This document shows, in pieces, positions 16,819 through 25,117 of a stretch of 64,000 bases of DNA (position 1 is the stretch's first letter; the number at the start of each line of letters is the position of its first letter). The DNA is from BD2-11 clade cluster bacterium bin43 (GTDB lineage: Bacteria > Gemmatimonadota > Gemmatimonadetes > Longimicrobiales > Gaopeijiaceae), in the NCBI GenBank assembly GCA_002238605.1, contig MPMR01000010.1, positions 1 through 64,000 of the forward strand, read 5' to 3'. The notes below the pieces were generated by a model. That model saw nothing but the letters and a program-made list of their open reading frames with translations, was not told the origin of the DNA and ran no database searches. Made by a program: the position numbers and the translations under genes.

Positions 16819-18266
16819 TGGCCGATTCGCCCACCGCCGTTCTCCCCACTCTGGGGCGCGACGGCTTCTCCGAACCCTCGGCCACCCCCTCCCTCCGCTG
16901 GGTCGCGGAAGGGGTGTCGGCGGATTCGGGGGCGGCGCCGGGGCTCCCGCACATCATCGCGTGGAACCTCACCCGGCGCTGCAATCTGGAGTGCGCGCAC
17001 TGCTACATCTCCGCGGGATCCTGGCACCTGGCCGACACCGAGCTCTCCACCGCGGAGTGCCATCGCGTGCTCGATCAGGTTCTGGAGGTCAACCCGAACC
17101 CGGTGCTCATCCTCTCGGGTGGGGAACCGCTTCTGCGCGACGACCTGGAGGAGATCGCCGCCAGGGCGAGCGCCGGCGGGGCCACGGTGGTGGTGGGCAC
17201 CAACGGCACCCGCCTCAGCGACGCGCGCATCGAGTCGCTCATGGAAGCGGGGGTGAAGGGGGTCGCGGTGAGCGTGGACTCGCTGGTCGACAGCTACCAC
17301 GACCGCTTCCGCCACGGGTCGGGGGCGCTCTCCGACACCCTGGACGCGGTGGACCGGCTGGCCGCGCACCGCCTGGACTTCATCGTCCAGACCAGCGTCA
17401 CCCGGGGCAACCGGGGGGAAGTGGCGGATATCGCGGCCTGGGCGGAGAGCCGGGGCGCGGTTTCGTTCAACCTGTACTTTCTGGTGCCCACCGGGCGCGG
17501 GGAGCGCATGCAGGGCCTCGCCCCGGAAGAGAACGAGGCCGTGCTTGCCGAACTCGTGGAGCTCGAGCGCGAGTACCGGGGCCGAATGATGGTTCGCTCC
17601 AAGTGCCAGCCGCAGATCATGCGCCACGTGATCGAGGGCGGGGAGGAGTCGCCGCTGCTGAACTACGGCACCCGCTGTCCGTGCGGCGTCCACTACTGCC
17701 GCATCACCCCGGAGGGCAAGGTCACCCCCTGTCCCTACACGCCGGTGGTCGCGGGCGACCTCACCACCACCCCGTTCCGCCAGGTCTGGGAGTCGTCCCC
17801 GGTCTTCACCCGGTTGCGCCGGGGCGATCTGGGCGGGCGCTGCGGGCGCTGCGAGTACCGCGCCGTGTGCGGGGGCTGCCGCGCGCGCGCCCACGCCCTT
17901 ACCGGCGACCTGCTCGGGCCCGACGACTCCTGCGCGTACGATCCGGCCGGCGACCGGGAGGTCATCGAACCGCGGCGCCAGGTCGTGTACGGCGACGACA
18001 CCGTCCCCGGCCTCCCCTGGACCGAAGAGGCGCGCGCGCGCCTCTCAGTCGTGCCCAGCTTCGTGCGCGGAGTGGTGTCGAATCGCGTCGAGTCGTTCGC
18101 GCGCAAGCGAGGGTACACGATGGTGACCGCCAGGGTCATGGCGGAGGTGCGCCGCGGCATGCCGGTTGATTTCTCCAGGCGACTCCCTTTCTTCCTACGC
18201 AACCAGATGTCCGCGGCCGCATCGCGCGACGGAATTCCGGAGGAGGACGATGCTCCCCGGAGTTGA
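16818..18266 (+). CDS. NirJ/AhbD-like radical SAM/SPASM enzyme with C-terminal PCP_red-like domain
   Basis: 482 residues. The radical SAM cluster is Cys55, Cys59 and Cys62 in NLTRRCNLECAHCY, followed by VLILSGGEPLLRDDLEE. The wording IIAWNLTRRCNLECAHCYISAG and NLYFLVPTGRG closely resembles NirJ/AhbC/AhbD enzymes that modify haem side chains. A SPASM-type auxiliary-cluster region is present (RCPCGVHYC, CPYTPVVAGD, CGRCEYRAVCGGCRARA). Residues about 398-440 (PWTEEARARLSVVPSFVRG to TARVMAEVRRGM) repeat the PCP_red-like module. Function is not proven: a tetrapyrrole substrate is likely from family and context, a peptide substrate is the alternative. It runs directly into the bd-like oxidase gene. 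Confidence 0.85.
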   Translation: MADSPTAVLPTLGRDGFSEPSATPSLRWVAEGVSADSGAAPGLPHIIAWNLTRRCNLECAHCYISAGSWHLADTELSTAECHRVLDQVLEVNPNPVLILSGGEPLLRDDLEEIAARASAGGATVVVGTNGTRLSDARIESLMEAGVKGVAVSVDSLVDSYHDRFRHGSGALSDTLDAVDRLAAHRLDFIVQTSVTRGNRGEVADIAAWAESRGAVSFNLYFLVPTGRGERMQGLAPEENEAVLAELVELEREYRGRMMVRSKCQPQIMRHVIEGGEESPLLNYGTRCPCGVHYCRITPEGKVTPCPYTPVVAGDLTTTPFRQVWESSPVFTRLRRGDLGGRCGRCEYRAVCGGCRARAHALTGDLLGPDDSCAYDPAGDREVIEPRRQVVYGDDTVPGLPWTEEARARLSVVPSFVRGVVSNRVESFARKRGYTMVTARVMAEVRRGMPVDFSRRLPFFLRNQMSAAASRDGIPEEDDAPRS

Positions 18267-20142
18267 CCAGACCTCGGAGGGAAATGTGCCCAGCAGTCCG
18301 TGGATGAATCCGCCCGTGCATCGAGAGCGAGGAGGCGCCGCCAGACCCGGCCTGACCTGGTGCGCGCGCGTCGGTCCACTTCTCCTGGTTGCGGCGCTCG
18401 CCCTGTTGGTGATGGCCGAGCCCGCATTCGCCCAGGTTCCCGCCGGCCGCGACTACGGCGACTTCCCGATCATCGGCGGGCGGGCGGCGGTGTGGATCGC
18501 GGCCCAGGTGCACCTGCTCTTCGCCGCGTTCGTGCTGGGCGTGCCCATGTTCGCGGTGGTCACCGAGGCCATCGGCATGTTCGGCGGCGACGACCGCTAC
18601 GACAAGCTGTCCAAGGAGTTCACCCGGCTCCTTCTGGTCGCATACTCCGCGACCGCCATCTGGGGCGGCATCCTGCTCTTCCTGCTGATCACCATCTACC
18701 CCACGCTCTTCAGCTATCTCGCGCAGATCTTCAACCTGTCGATGTGGATCTACGTGGGGCTCTTCTTCTTCGAGTCCTTCACGCTGTACCTGTACTACTA
18801 CGGCTGGGACCGCTGGAAGAAGGGGCGCGCCAAATGGTTCCACTGGGGGCTGGGCATCGCCCTGAACGTCTGGGGCACGATCGTCATGTTCATCGCCAAC
18901 GGCTGGCTGACCTACATGATGAGCCCGCCGGCCGAGGTCACGGTCGACACGGCCCCCCAGATGGTGAATCTGTGGATGGCGCTCACCAACGCGACCTGGA
19001 TGCCCATCAACATCCACCGGCTGATCGCCAACGTCGTGTTCGGGGGGGCGGTGGTCGGCGCCTACGCCGCCTACCGCTTCCTGGCGGCAAAGAGCGACGA
19101 GGAGCGGGCCCACTACGACTGGATGGGCTACGTGGGCAACATGATCGCCATAGGCGCGCTCATCATCCTGCCCTTCGCGGGCTACTGGCTGGGCCGGGAG
19201 ATCTACGAGTTCAACCAGCAGATGGGCATCACCATGATGGGCGGGTTCATGAGCTGGCTGTGGATCATCCAGGCCTTCCTGATCGGGGTGCTGTTCCTGG
19301 CGGGCAACTATTACCTGTGGGTGGGGATGGGCCGAATACCCGGGGCGGAGCGCTTCATGCCCTACACGAAGTACATGCTGGCGGTGCTCATCGTGGGCGT
19401 GATCGTGTGGGCGACGCCCAACACCATGATCGCCAGCCGCGAGGAGTTCGCGGCGATGGGCGGCACGCACCATCCCTTCCTGAGCGTCCTCGGGCTGATG
19501 AGCGGCAAGAACACTGCGGTCAACTTCATGATCCTGACCACCTTCCTGTCGTTCCTGCTCTACCGGCGCGCCAACAAGGAACCGGTGGTGCCCTGGGCGC
19601 GCACGGGCACGATCGTGCAGGGGGCGATCTTCATCGTGGCCTCCGCGATCGTGCTTTTCTACGGGATCTACGGCTACATGGTGCCGACCCTCGTGCGCAT
19701 CGGCTTCTCGGTGTACCAGGTACTCACGGTGCTCGCGTGCATCATCGGCGTGATCACCATCGACATGCTGATGTTGCGCGGCGCCACCTCCAGAGGCGAG
19801 ATCCAGTGGGGCCGCATGCCGGCTCGGTCCCAGTACGCGCTCTTCATCCTGGCGGTGACGTTTACCTGGCTGATGGGCCTCATGGGCTTCGCCCGCAGCG
19901 GCATCCGCCAGCACTGGCACGTCTTCGAGGTCATTCGCGACACCAGCCCCTGGGCGGCCACCCCCGCGCTCGGATATTCGTCGGTGGTCATCTCCGCCTG
20001 CGTGCTCATCTTCTTCGGGCTGGTGGCCTTCATCTTCTGGCTCGGCTCGCTGGCCGAGAAACCCGTGATTTCGTCGGTTGGGCAGGCCGCGGCCCCCGGC
20101 GGGATGCAGAGCGAACTTCAGCCGGCACCCAGCGAGGGATAG
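18250..20142 (+). CDS. Cytochrome bd-like (CydA superfamily) membrane subunit, non-canonical
   Basis: 630 residues with about 14 membrane helices. CydA features are visible: His88 in AAQVHLLFAAFVLG (haem b595 ligand position), Glu175 in GLFFFESFTLY followed by GWDRWKKG, FIANGWLTYMM, and His256 in NIHRLIANVVFGG (haem b558 ligand position). The quinol-binding Q-loop and the GRQPW motif of quinol oxidases are not seen, and there is no CydB neighbour; c-type cytochromes follow instead. This fits the divergent cytochrome-associated branches of the superfamily known from Nitrospirota and others. The ATG at 18250 follows AGGAGG by 3 bases and overlaps the radical SAM gene; a GTG at 18286 with GGAGG at 5 bases gives a shorter N-region before the signal-like helix and may be the true start. 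Confidence 0.85.
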   Translation: MLPGVDQTSEGNVPSSPWMNPPVHRERGGAARPGLTWCARVGPLLLVAALALLVMAEPAFAQVPAGRDYGDFPIIGGRAAVWIAAQVHLLFAAFVLGVPMFAVVTEAIGMFGGDDRYDKLSKEFTRLLLVAYSATAIWGGILLFLLITIYPTLFSYLAQIFNLSMWIYVGLFFFESFTLYLYYYGWDRWKKGRAKWFHWGLGIALNVWGTIVMFIANGWLTYMMSPPAEVTVDTAPQMVNLWMALTNATWMPINIHRLIANVVFGGAVVGAYAAYRFLAAKSDEERAHYDWMGYVGNMIAIGALIILPFAGYWLGREIYEFNQQMGITMMGGFMSWLWIIQAFLIGVLFLAGNYYLWVGMGRIPGAERFMPYTKYMLAVLIVGVIVWATPNTMIASREEFAAMGGTHHPFLSVLGLMSGKNTAVNFMILTTFLSFLLYRRANKEPVVPWARTGTIVQGAIFIVASAIVLFYGIYGYMVPTLVRIGFSVYQVLTVLACIIGVITIDMLMLRGATSRGEIQWGRMPARSQYALFILAVTFTWLMGLMGFARSGIRQHWHVFEVIRDTSPWAATPALGYSSVVISACVLIFFGLVAFIFWLGSLAEKPVISSVGQAAAPGGMQSELQPAPSEG

Positions 20143-20151
20143 GGAAGGCAG

Positions 20152-20952
20152 ATGCTAAAGACCAACCTGAGTATCCTGGCGGTGGTGATCGGCTGCCTGG
20201 GCGTGTTCACCTGGGTCGCCAACGCCATTCCGCAGATTCAGTCGGACGTACCGGAGGATCTGGTGTTGTCGGACGACGTCAGCCCCGAGGAGCTCATTGC
20301 GGCGGGCGAGGAACTGTATAACGGCGGAGGCGGCTGCACGGCCTGCCACGGTCTGGGCGAGCGCGCCCCGAACCTGCTCACGGACCACGGCGGAACCGGG
20401 CTCATCGGCGAGCGCTGCGCGAACCGCGTGGCGGGGCAGGACTGCAAGCAGTACCTGCATACCTCGCTGGTCGACCCCAACGCCTACCTGGTGGAAGGGT
20501 TCGCGCCGATCATGCTGGATGCGAGCCGCACCCTCTCCTCCGTGCAGATCTGGGCGCTGGTGGCCTACCTGGAGTCCCTGGGCGGGGATGTCACGGTTAC
20601 GGGAGCGGATTTCGCGGATGGCGGCGACGCGCCGCCCGCCGGCGGCGCGATGGCGACTGCGGCCGCGGCTCCGGCGCTGGGTCCGACCGGGGACCTCGAT
20701 CCGGAAGCGCTTCTGACCCAGCACACCTGCAGCACCTGCCACACGCTCACCGGGCCCTCGCCGCTCGGGCCGTCCTTCGAGGGCATGGGAGCTCGCCTGA
20801 CCGCCGATGAAATCCGGACGTCCATCCTCGATCCCACTGCGTCTGCGGCCGAGGGATTCGAGGCGATGCTCGGGCTGATGCCCCCGATCTTCGGGAACAT
20901 CCCGGCGGCCCAGCTCGAGTCGATCGTGCAGTTCCTCGCATCGCAGAGATAG
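20152..20952 (+). CDS. Membrane-anchored dihaem cytochrome c
   Basis: 266 residues. An N-terminal uncleaved helix (NLSILAVVIGCLGVFTWV) anchors two c-type haem domains with CTACH (62-66) and CSTCH (193-197), joined by an Ala/Gly-rich linker. Both domains end in the usual helical closing (WALVAYLESLGG and ESIVQFLASQ). It lies 9 bases after the bd-like gene and probably carries electrons to or from that subunit on the periplasmic side. Confidence 0.9.
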   Translation: MLKTNLSILAVVIGCLGVFTWVANAIPQIQSDVPEDLVLSDDVSPEELIAAGEELYNGGGGCTACHGLGERAPNLLTDHGGTGLIGERCANRVAGQDCKQYLHTSLVDPNAYLVEGFAPIMLDASRTLSSVQIWALVAYLESLGGDVTVTGADFADGGDAPPAGGAMATAAAAPALGPTGDLDPEALLTQHTCSTCHTLTGPSPLGPSFEGMGARLTADEIRTSILDPTASAAEGFEAMLGLMPPIFGNIPAAQLESIVQFLASQR

Positions 20953-20980
20953 GAGACGCGCCGGTGAGGGAGGAGAATCG

Positions 20981-21784
20981 ATGAACACCAAGCCCTGGAA
21001 GCATCCGCTGGGCCAGGCGGCCATCGTCGTGGTTCTGGCGTACCTCGTGTTCGAATGGGGGATCTGGCTCCTGCCGCCCCTCTTCGGGGTCGCCAGCGCC
21101 CCGGTCCCCGCCACCGTGGTTCTGCAATACATGGGAACCGTCGTGGTGGGCGTGCTGATCTGGGTCAGCGACTCGGAGGAGCGCTGGAAACAGTTCAAGG
21201 CGCCGATCCACCGGGTCATGGTGGATCCGCGCCAGAAGGTCCTGCGCACGGCGCTCATGGTCACCATTCCCCTGCTGGTCGCCTTCATGACCTTCGACCG
21301 GGTGCGCCCCACGGTCTCGGCGCCGGCGGCGCTGCGTTCGGTACACCCGGCGCCTCCCGGACAGATCGACTTCCGGGGGGAGACCATGGTCCTCAACGGG
21401 CTCGAGAACCCGCTCCGGCACGAGGGCGACTTCAACGAGCACTACGAGGAAGGCAAGAGGGTCTACGTCCAGAACTGCATGCCCTGTCACGGCGACGCGC
21501 TGGACGGGCAGGGCCACTTTGCGAGCGCCTTCAACCCCGCGCCCCTCAGTTTCCAGGATCCCGGGACCATCGTACAGCTGACGGAGAGCTTCGTCTTCTG
21601 GCGCATCGCCAAGGGCGGTCCCGGGCTCCCGCGCGAAGCGACGCCGTGGGACTCCGCGATGCCCGCATGGGAGGATTCGCTGACGGCCGAGGAAATCTGG
21701 CAGGTGATCATCTACCTCTACGAACAGACCGGCTGGGAGCCGCGCACCTGGGAGGAAGAGGGCGCCGAAGGGGAGGAGCACTGA
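20981..21784 (+). CDS. Membrane cytochrome c with multi-helix N-terminus
   Basis: 267 residues. Three membrane helices (AAIVVVLAYLVFEWGIWLL, TVVLQYMGTVVVGVLIWV, ALMVTIPLLVAFMTF) precede a monohaem domain with CMPCH (166-170) and GDALDGQGHFASAF. The Met axial ligand is probably in DSAMPAWEDSLT. The multi-helix start suggests tight docking to the bd-like subunit. The stop overlaps the next start (TGATG). No named family is recognised beyond cytochrome c. Confidence 0.87.
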   Translation: MNTKPWKHPLGQAAIVVVLAYLVFEWGIWLLPPLFGVASAPVPATVVLQYMGTVVVGVLIWVSDSEERWKQFKAPIHRVMVDPRQKVLRTALMVTIPLLVAFMTFDRVRPTVSAPAALRSVHPAPPGQIDFRGETMVLNGLENPLRHEGDFNEHYEEGKRVYVQNCMPCHGDALDGQGHFASAFNPAPLSFQDPGTIVQLTESFVFWRIAKGGPGLPREATPWDSAMPAWEDSLTAEEIWQVIIYLYEQTGWEPRTWEEEGAEGEEH

Positions 21785-23388
21785 TGCGGGCGCGAGCGAG
21801 CAGTCCACGGGCTGCCATGATACCCGGTTTCGTATTCGCAGCGGCGATGGCGTGCGCCGGCTCGGCGCCCCTGACCGCCCAGGAAGAGAACGCGCTCGGG
21901 CGCGACGTCTACGACCGCTGGTGCGCGTCCTGCCACGGATACGAAGGTCTCGGCGACGGCTACGCGGCGGAGTACATGCTCCCGCGGCCGCGGGACTTCA
22001 CCCAGGCGCTCTACCAGATCCGCACCACCCCGAGCGGGCAGCTGCCGACCGACGACGACATCATGCGGGTCATCAACGAGGGCATGCCGGGCACGACCAT
22101 GCCCGGATGGGAGGAAGAGCTCAGCCTCGAAGAGCGGCTGGCGCTCGTCGACTACCTGAAGAGTTTGTCCCGGTTCTTCGCCACCGGCGAGGCCCCCGAG
22201 CCCATGACCTTCAGCAGCCCGACCCGGGCGACCGAGGAAGCCCTGGCCGACGGACGGGAGGTCTACGAGCTCATCGAGTGCAATCGCTGCCACGGCGCCG
22301 ACGGCCGGGGCGACGGCACCTCCTCCCCGACGCTGGTGGACGACACCGGCATGCCCATCTACTCGGTGGACCTGACCGAGAACTGGTACTTCAACGGCGG
22401 CGGCACGGTGGAGGACATCTACCGGCGGCTGCGCACCGGCCTGGACGGAACGCCGATGCCGTCGTTCACCGACCTCATCGACGCCGGCGTCATCACCGAC
22501 GAACAGCTGTGGAACCTCTCCCACTACGTGCGCAGCTTCGCTCCCGAGGACCCGCCGGGCATCACCGAGGTGATCCGGGCCGGCCTGGTGGAGGATGCGC
22601 CCCTGCCGCAGGGCGTCGACGACCCGATGTGGGAGTCGGCGGAGGCGTTCTACATCCCGATGGGCGGGCAGATCATCCAGAGCCCGCGCTGGTTCGTCCC
22701 GCAGGTGGCCGGGCTGTGGGTGCGCGCGCTGCACGACGGCGGCGAGCTCGCGGTGCACGTCTCCTGGAGCGACCACTCCGAGAGTCCCGATACCGCGTGG
22801 GCCGACTTCCAGGCCCGGGTCCTGTCGGCGGTGGGACCCGACGAGGGCGACATGGAACCGGGTCCGCGACCCGACGGCCTGTACGTCCAATTCCCCATGG
22901 AAATCCCCGAGGGAATGGACAAGCCCTACTTCCTCCTGGGAGATCCCCTGGAGCCCGTGTACCTGTGGCACTGGGAGAGCACGGCCGGCGCAGCGCACGA
23001 GGCGGACGCCCGCGGACTGGGCACCACGGCCCCTCAGGGCGACGCGAGCCAGTCGCTTGCGTCGGAGGCGGCGTTTTCGGCGGGGCGCTGGGCTGTTATG
23101 TTCCGCCGCGCTCTCGAGACCGAGGATCCGGGGGACCTGCAGTTCCGCGTCGGCGAGCCGGTGCCGGTTGGCTTCGCCGCCTGGGACGGTGACAACGGAG
23201 AATCGGGGTCCCGGGGCTCGATCAGCTCATGGCATTACATTTTCCTGCAGGAACCGACGCCAGCCACCGTGGTGGTCGCGCCGCTCATCGCGACGCTGCT
23301 CACCGCCGGGCTGGGCGTCCTGCTTGTGGCCCGGGCCCAGAGGCGCGTGCGGGAAGGCGCCGAAGGCGCGGATGAAGGAAACGCGTAG
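21784..23388 (+). CDS. Dihaem cytochrome c fused to ethylbenzene dehydrogenase gamma/NxrC-like domain
   Basis: 534 residues. A signal peptide (IPGFVFAAAMACAGSAPLTAQ) is followed by two cytochrome c domains with CASCH (47-51) and CNRCH (166-170). Residues about 275-495 match the periplasmic gamma-subunit haem domain of DMSO-reductase-family enzymes (PF09459 type): DPMWESAEAFYIPMGGQ, ELAVHVSWSDHS, DGLYVQFPMEIPEGMDKPYF, AAWDGDNGESG. A C-terminal helix (VVVAPLIATLLTAGLGVLLVA) anchors it. No molybdopterin or Fe-S partner subunits are in the window, so the gamma-like domain serves here as a relay within a cytochrome complex or docks to an enzyme encoded elsewhere. Confidence 0.88.
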   Translation: MRARASSPRAAMIPGFVFAAAMACAGSAPLTAQEENALGRDVYDRWCASCHGYEGLGDGYAAEYMLPRPRDFTQALYQIRTTPSGQLPTDDDIMRVINEGMPGTTMPGWEEELSLEERLALVDYLKSLSRFFATGEAPEPMTFSSPTRATEEALADGREVYELIECNRCHGADGRGDGTSSPTLVDDTGMPIYSVDLTENWYFNGGGTVEDIYRRLRTGLDGTPMPSFTDLIDAGVITDEQLWNLSHYVRSFAPEDPPGITEVIRAGLVEDAPLPQGVDDPMWESAEAFYIPMGGQIIQSPRWFVPQVAGLWVRALHDGGELAVHVSWSDHSESPDTAWADFQARVLSAVGPDEGDMEPGPRPDGLYVQFPMEIPEGMDKPYFLLGDPLEPVYLWHWESTAGAAHEADARGLGTTAPQGDASQSLASEAAFSAGRWAVMFRRALETEDPGDLQFRVGEPVPVGFAAWDGDNGESGSRGSISSWHYIFLQEPTPATVVVAPLIATLLTAGLGVLLVARAQRRVREGAEGADEGNA

Positions 23389-23422
23389 ACATCGAAGTTC
23401 AAATAGCACCACGGAGGAAGGA

Positions 23423-24301
23423 ATGAGAGACCTGTTCGGAGGCGGTCGGGCCACGGTTATGGCGACGGCGGCGATGTTCGCCATCGCGTGCGGTGGCGGC
23501 GGCGGAAGCGAGGCCGGCGGCGGCATGGAGGAAGAGGCCGCGGGCGAGGAGATGGCCTCTCCCGTCGACATGGCCACCGCGGGCGGCATCCACGCGATGG
23601 TGATGTTCGAGGGCATGGCGCCCGAAATGGATGTGATCGACATGGCGTCCGAGCCCGATTGCGCGGCCCGGTACACCGACACCCCGATGTCCGAGGAAGT
23701 CGTGGTGGGTGACGGCGGCGGACTCGCCAACGTCTTCGTCTACGTGAGGGAAGGCGTCGACGCGGGCATGAACTTCCCCACGCCCGGCGGCGCGGTGGTG
23801 ATGGACCAGATCGGCTGCCGCTACGTCCCACGGGTCGTGGGCGTGCAGTCGGGGCAGGACCTCACCTTCCGCAACTCGGACGGCCTGCCGCACAACATCA
23901 ACGCCTCCCCCAGCACCAACCGCGGCTTCAACGTCAGCCAGCCGGTGAACATGGACACCAACCGCAGCTTCCCCATGGCCGAGGTGATGGTCCCGGTGCG
24001 CTGCGACGTGCACGGCTGGATGAGCGCCTACGTGGGCGTGCTGGATCACCCCTTCCACGGGGTCACGGACATGGCGGGAGGCGCCGACCTGGGCATGCTC
24101 CCGCCCGGTGAGTACGTGGTCGAGGCCTGGCACGAGCGCTATGGAACGCAGACCGCCAGCGTCACCGTCACCACCGCCGAGACGGCGATGGTGAGCTTCT
24201 CCTTCTCGGAGGCGATGGCGGCCAACGCCGTGGTGCCGATGGGCGAGCCGATCGATCCCCACGGTCTCGGAGCCCACGCTCTCGCTCCCGAGACCCATTA
24301 G
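23423..24301 (+). CDS. Cupredoxin-like lipoprotein
   Basis: 292 residues from an ATG after GGAGGAAGG. A lipoprotein signal ends at AMFAIAC and is followed by a Gly/Glu/Met-rich stretch. The core resembles the plastocyanin/azurin-like 'methylamine utilization' family: GQDLTFRNSDGLPHNINAS supplies His, and VPVRCDVHGWMSAYVGV supplies Cys, His and Met at type-1 copper spacing (C-x2-H-x2-M). A carboxypeptidase-regulatory-like closing (LPPGEYVVEAWHERYGTQ) follows, then a Met/His-containing tail. Placed between the cytochromes and oxidase subunit II, it could be a copper electron carrier to CuA; copper binding itself is not proven. Confidence 0.8.
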   Translation: MRDLFGGGRATVMATAAMFAIACGGGGGSEAGGGMEEEAAGEEMASPVDMATAGGIHAMVMFEGMAPEMDVIDMASEPDCAARYTDTPMSEEVVVGDGGGLANVFVYVREGVDAGMNFPTPGGAVVMDQIGCRYVPRVVGVQSGQDLTFRNSDGLPHNINASPSTNRGFNVSQPVNMDTNRSFPMAEVMVPVRCDVHGWMSAYVGVLDHPFHGVTDMAGGADLGMLPPGEYVVEAWHERYGTQTASVTVTTAETAMVSFSFSEAMAANAVVPMGEPIDPHGLGAHALAPETH

Positions 24302-24415
24302 ACACGAGCCGCCGAGGACGGGCGGGCGTCTCCCCGCGGGGGCGCCGGCCCGGCACGCGACCGGGTACACAGCCCGGCCGGCATCACTACCGGCAGCGAG
24401 CAGGAGAACACCGAC

Positions 24416-25117
24416 ATGAGCTGGATGCTCCCCGAAAGCTTTTCCACCTTTGGGCCGGACGTCGACTTTCTGTACTACGCGATCCTCGTGGTAACGGGAG
24501 TGGTCTTCGTGATCACCGAGGCGCTCCTGGTCTATTTCGTCATCCGCTACCGGCGCCGAGACGGACAGAAGGCCACCTACATCCACGGGTCGACGAAGGC
24601 GGAGATCATCTGGACTACCGTCCCCTTCATCGCCGTGCTGGGGCTGGCGTTCATCAGCATTCCTTCGTGGAACATGATGAAGAACCCGGACAGCGTGCCC
24701 GCCGACGCCCTCGACTACATCGTCAACGCGAAGCAGTTCGAATGGGAGATCACCTACGCCGGCGCGGACGGGGTCACCGGCACCGCCGACGACATCTCGA
24801 CGATCAACATCATGCACGTCCCGGTGAACCAGGCCGTCAACATCACCCTCCGGTCCGAGGACGTGCTTCACTCCTTCTTCCTGCCCGAGATGCGGGTGAA
24901 GCAGGACGCCGTGCCCGGGATGGACATCACCGTCTGGTTCGAGGCGACGGCCGCGGGCGCGTATCCCATCGGTTGCGCCGAACTCTGCGGCAATCTGCAT
25001 ACGACCATGGGCGGGACCCTCAACGTATACGAGGCGGCCGACTTCGAAGCGTGGGTCGCGTCCCAGAGCGCGGACGCCGACGACGCCGACGACGCTGACG
25101 ATCAGGAGGACCAGTAG
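24416..25117 (+). CDS. coxB: Cytochrome c oxidase subunit II (CuA)
   Basis: 233 residues. Two membrane helices (YYAILVVTGVVFVITEALLVYF and TTVPFIAVLGLAFISI) precede the cupredoxin domain that takes electrons from cytochrome c or copper carriers. CuA ligands are complete: His152 (VLHSFF), Cys187, Glu189, Cys191, His195 and Met198 in CAELCGNLHTTM. No fused cytochrome c domain. The tail is Asp/Ala-rich. It ends directly against the subunit I start. Confidence 0.96.
   Translation: MSWMLPESFSTFGPDVDFLYYAILVVTGVVFVITEALLVYFVIRYRRRDGQKATYIHGSTKAEIIWTTVPFIAVLGLAFISIPSWNMMKNPDSVPADALDYIVNAKQFEWEITYAGADGVTGTADDISTINIMHVPVNQAVNITLRSEDVLHSFFLPEMRVKQDAVPGMDITVWFEATAAGAYPIGCAELCGNLHTTMGGTLNVYEAADFEAWVASQSADADDADDADDQEDQ

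Noticed and set aside
18136-19920. 594-codon minus-strand frame opposite the bd-like gene
   Set aside because: Extremely His/Asp/Gln-rich with no hydrophobic or family pattern; it mirrors the membrane protein on the plus strand.
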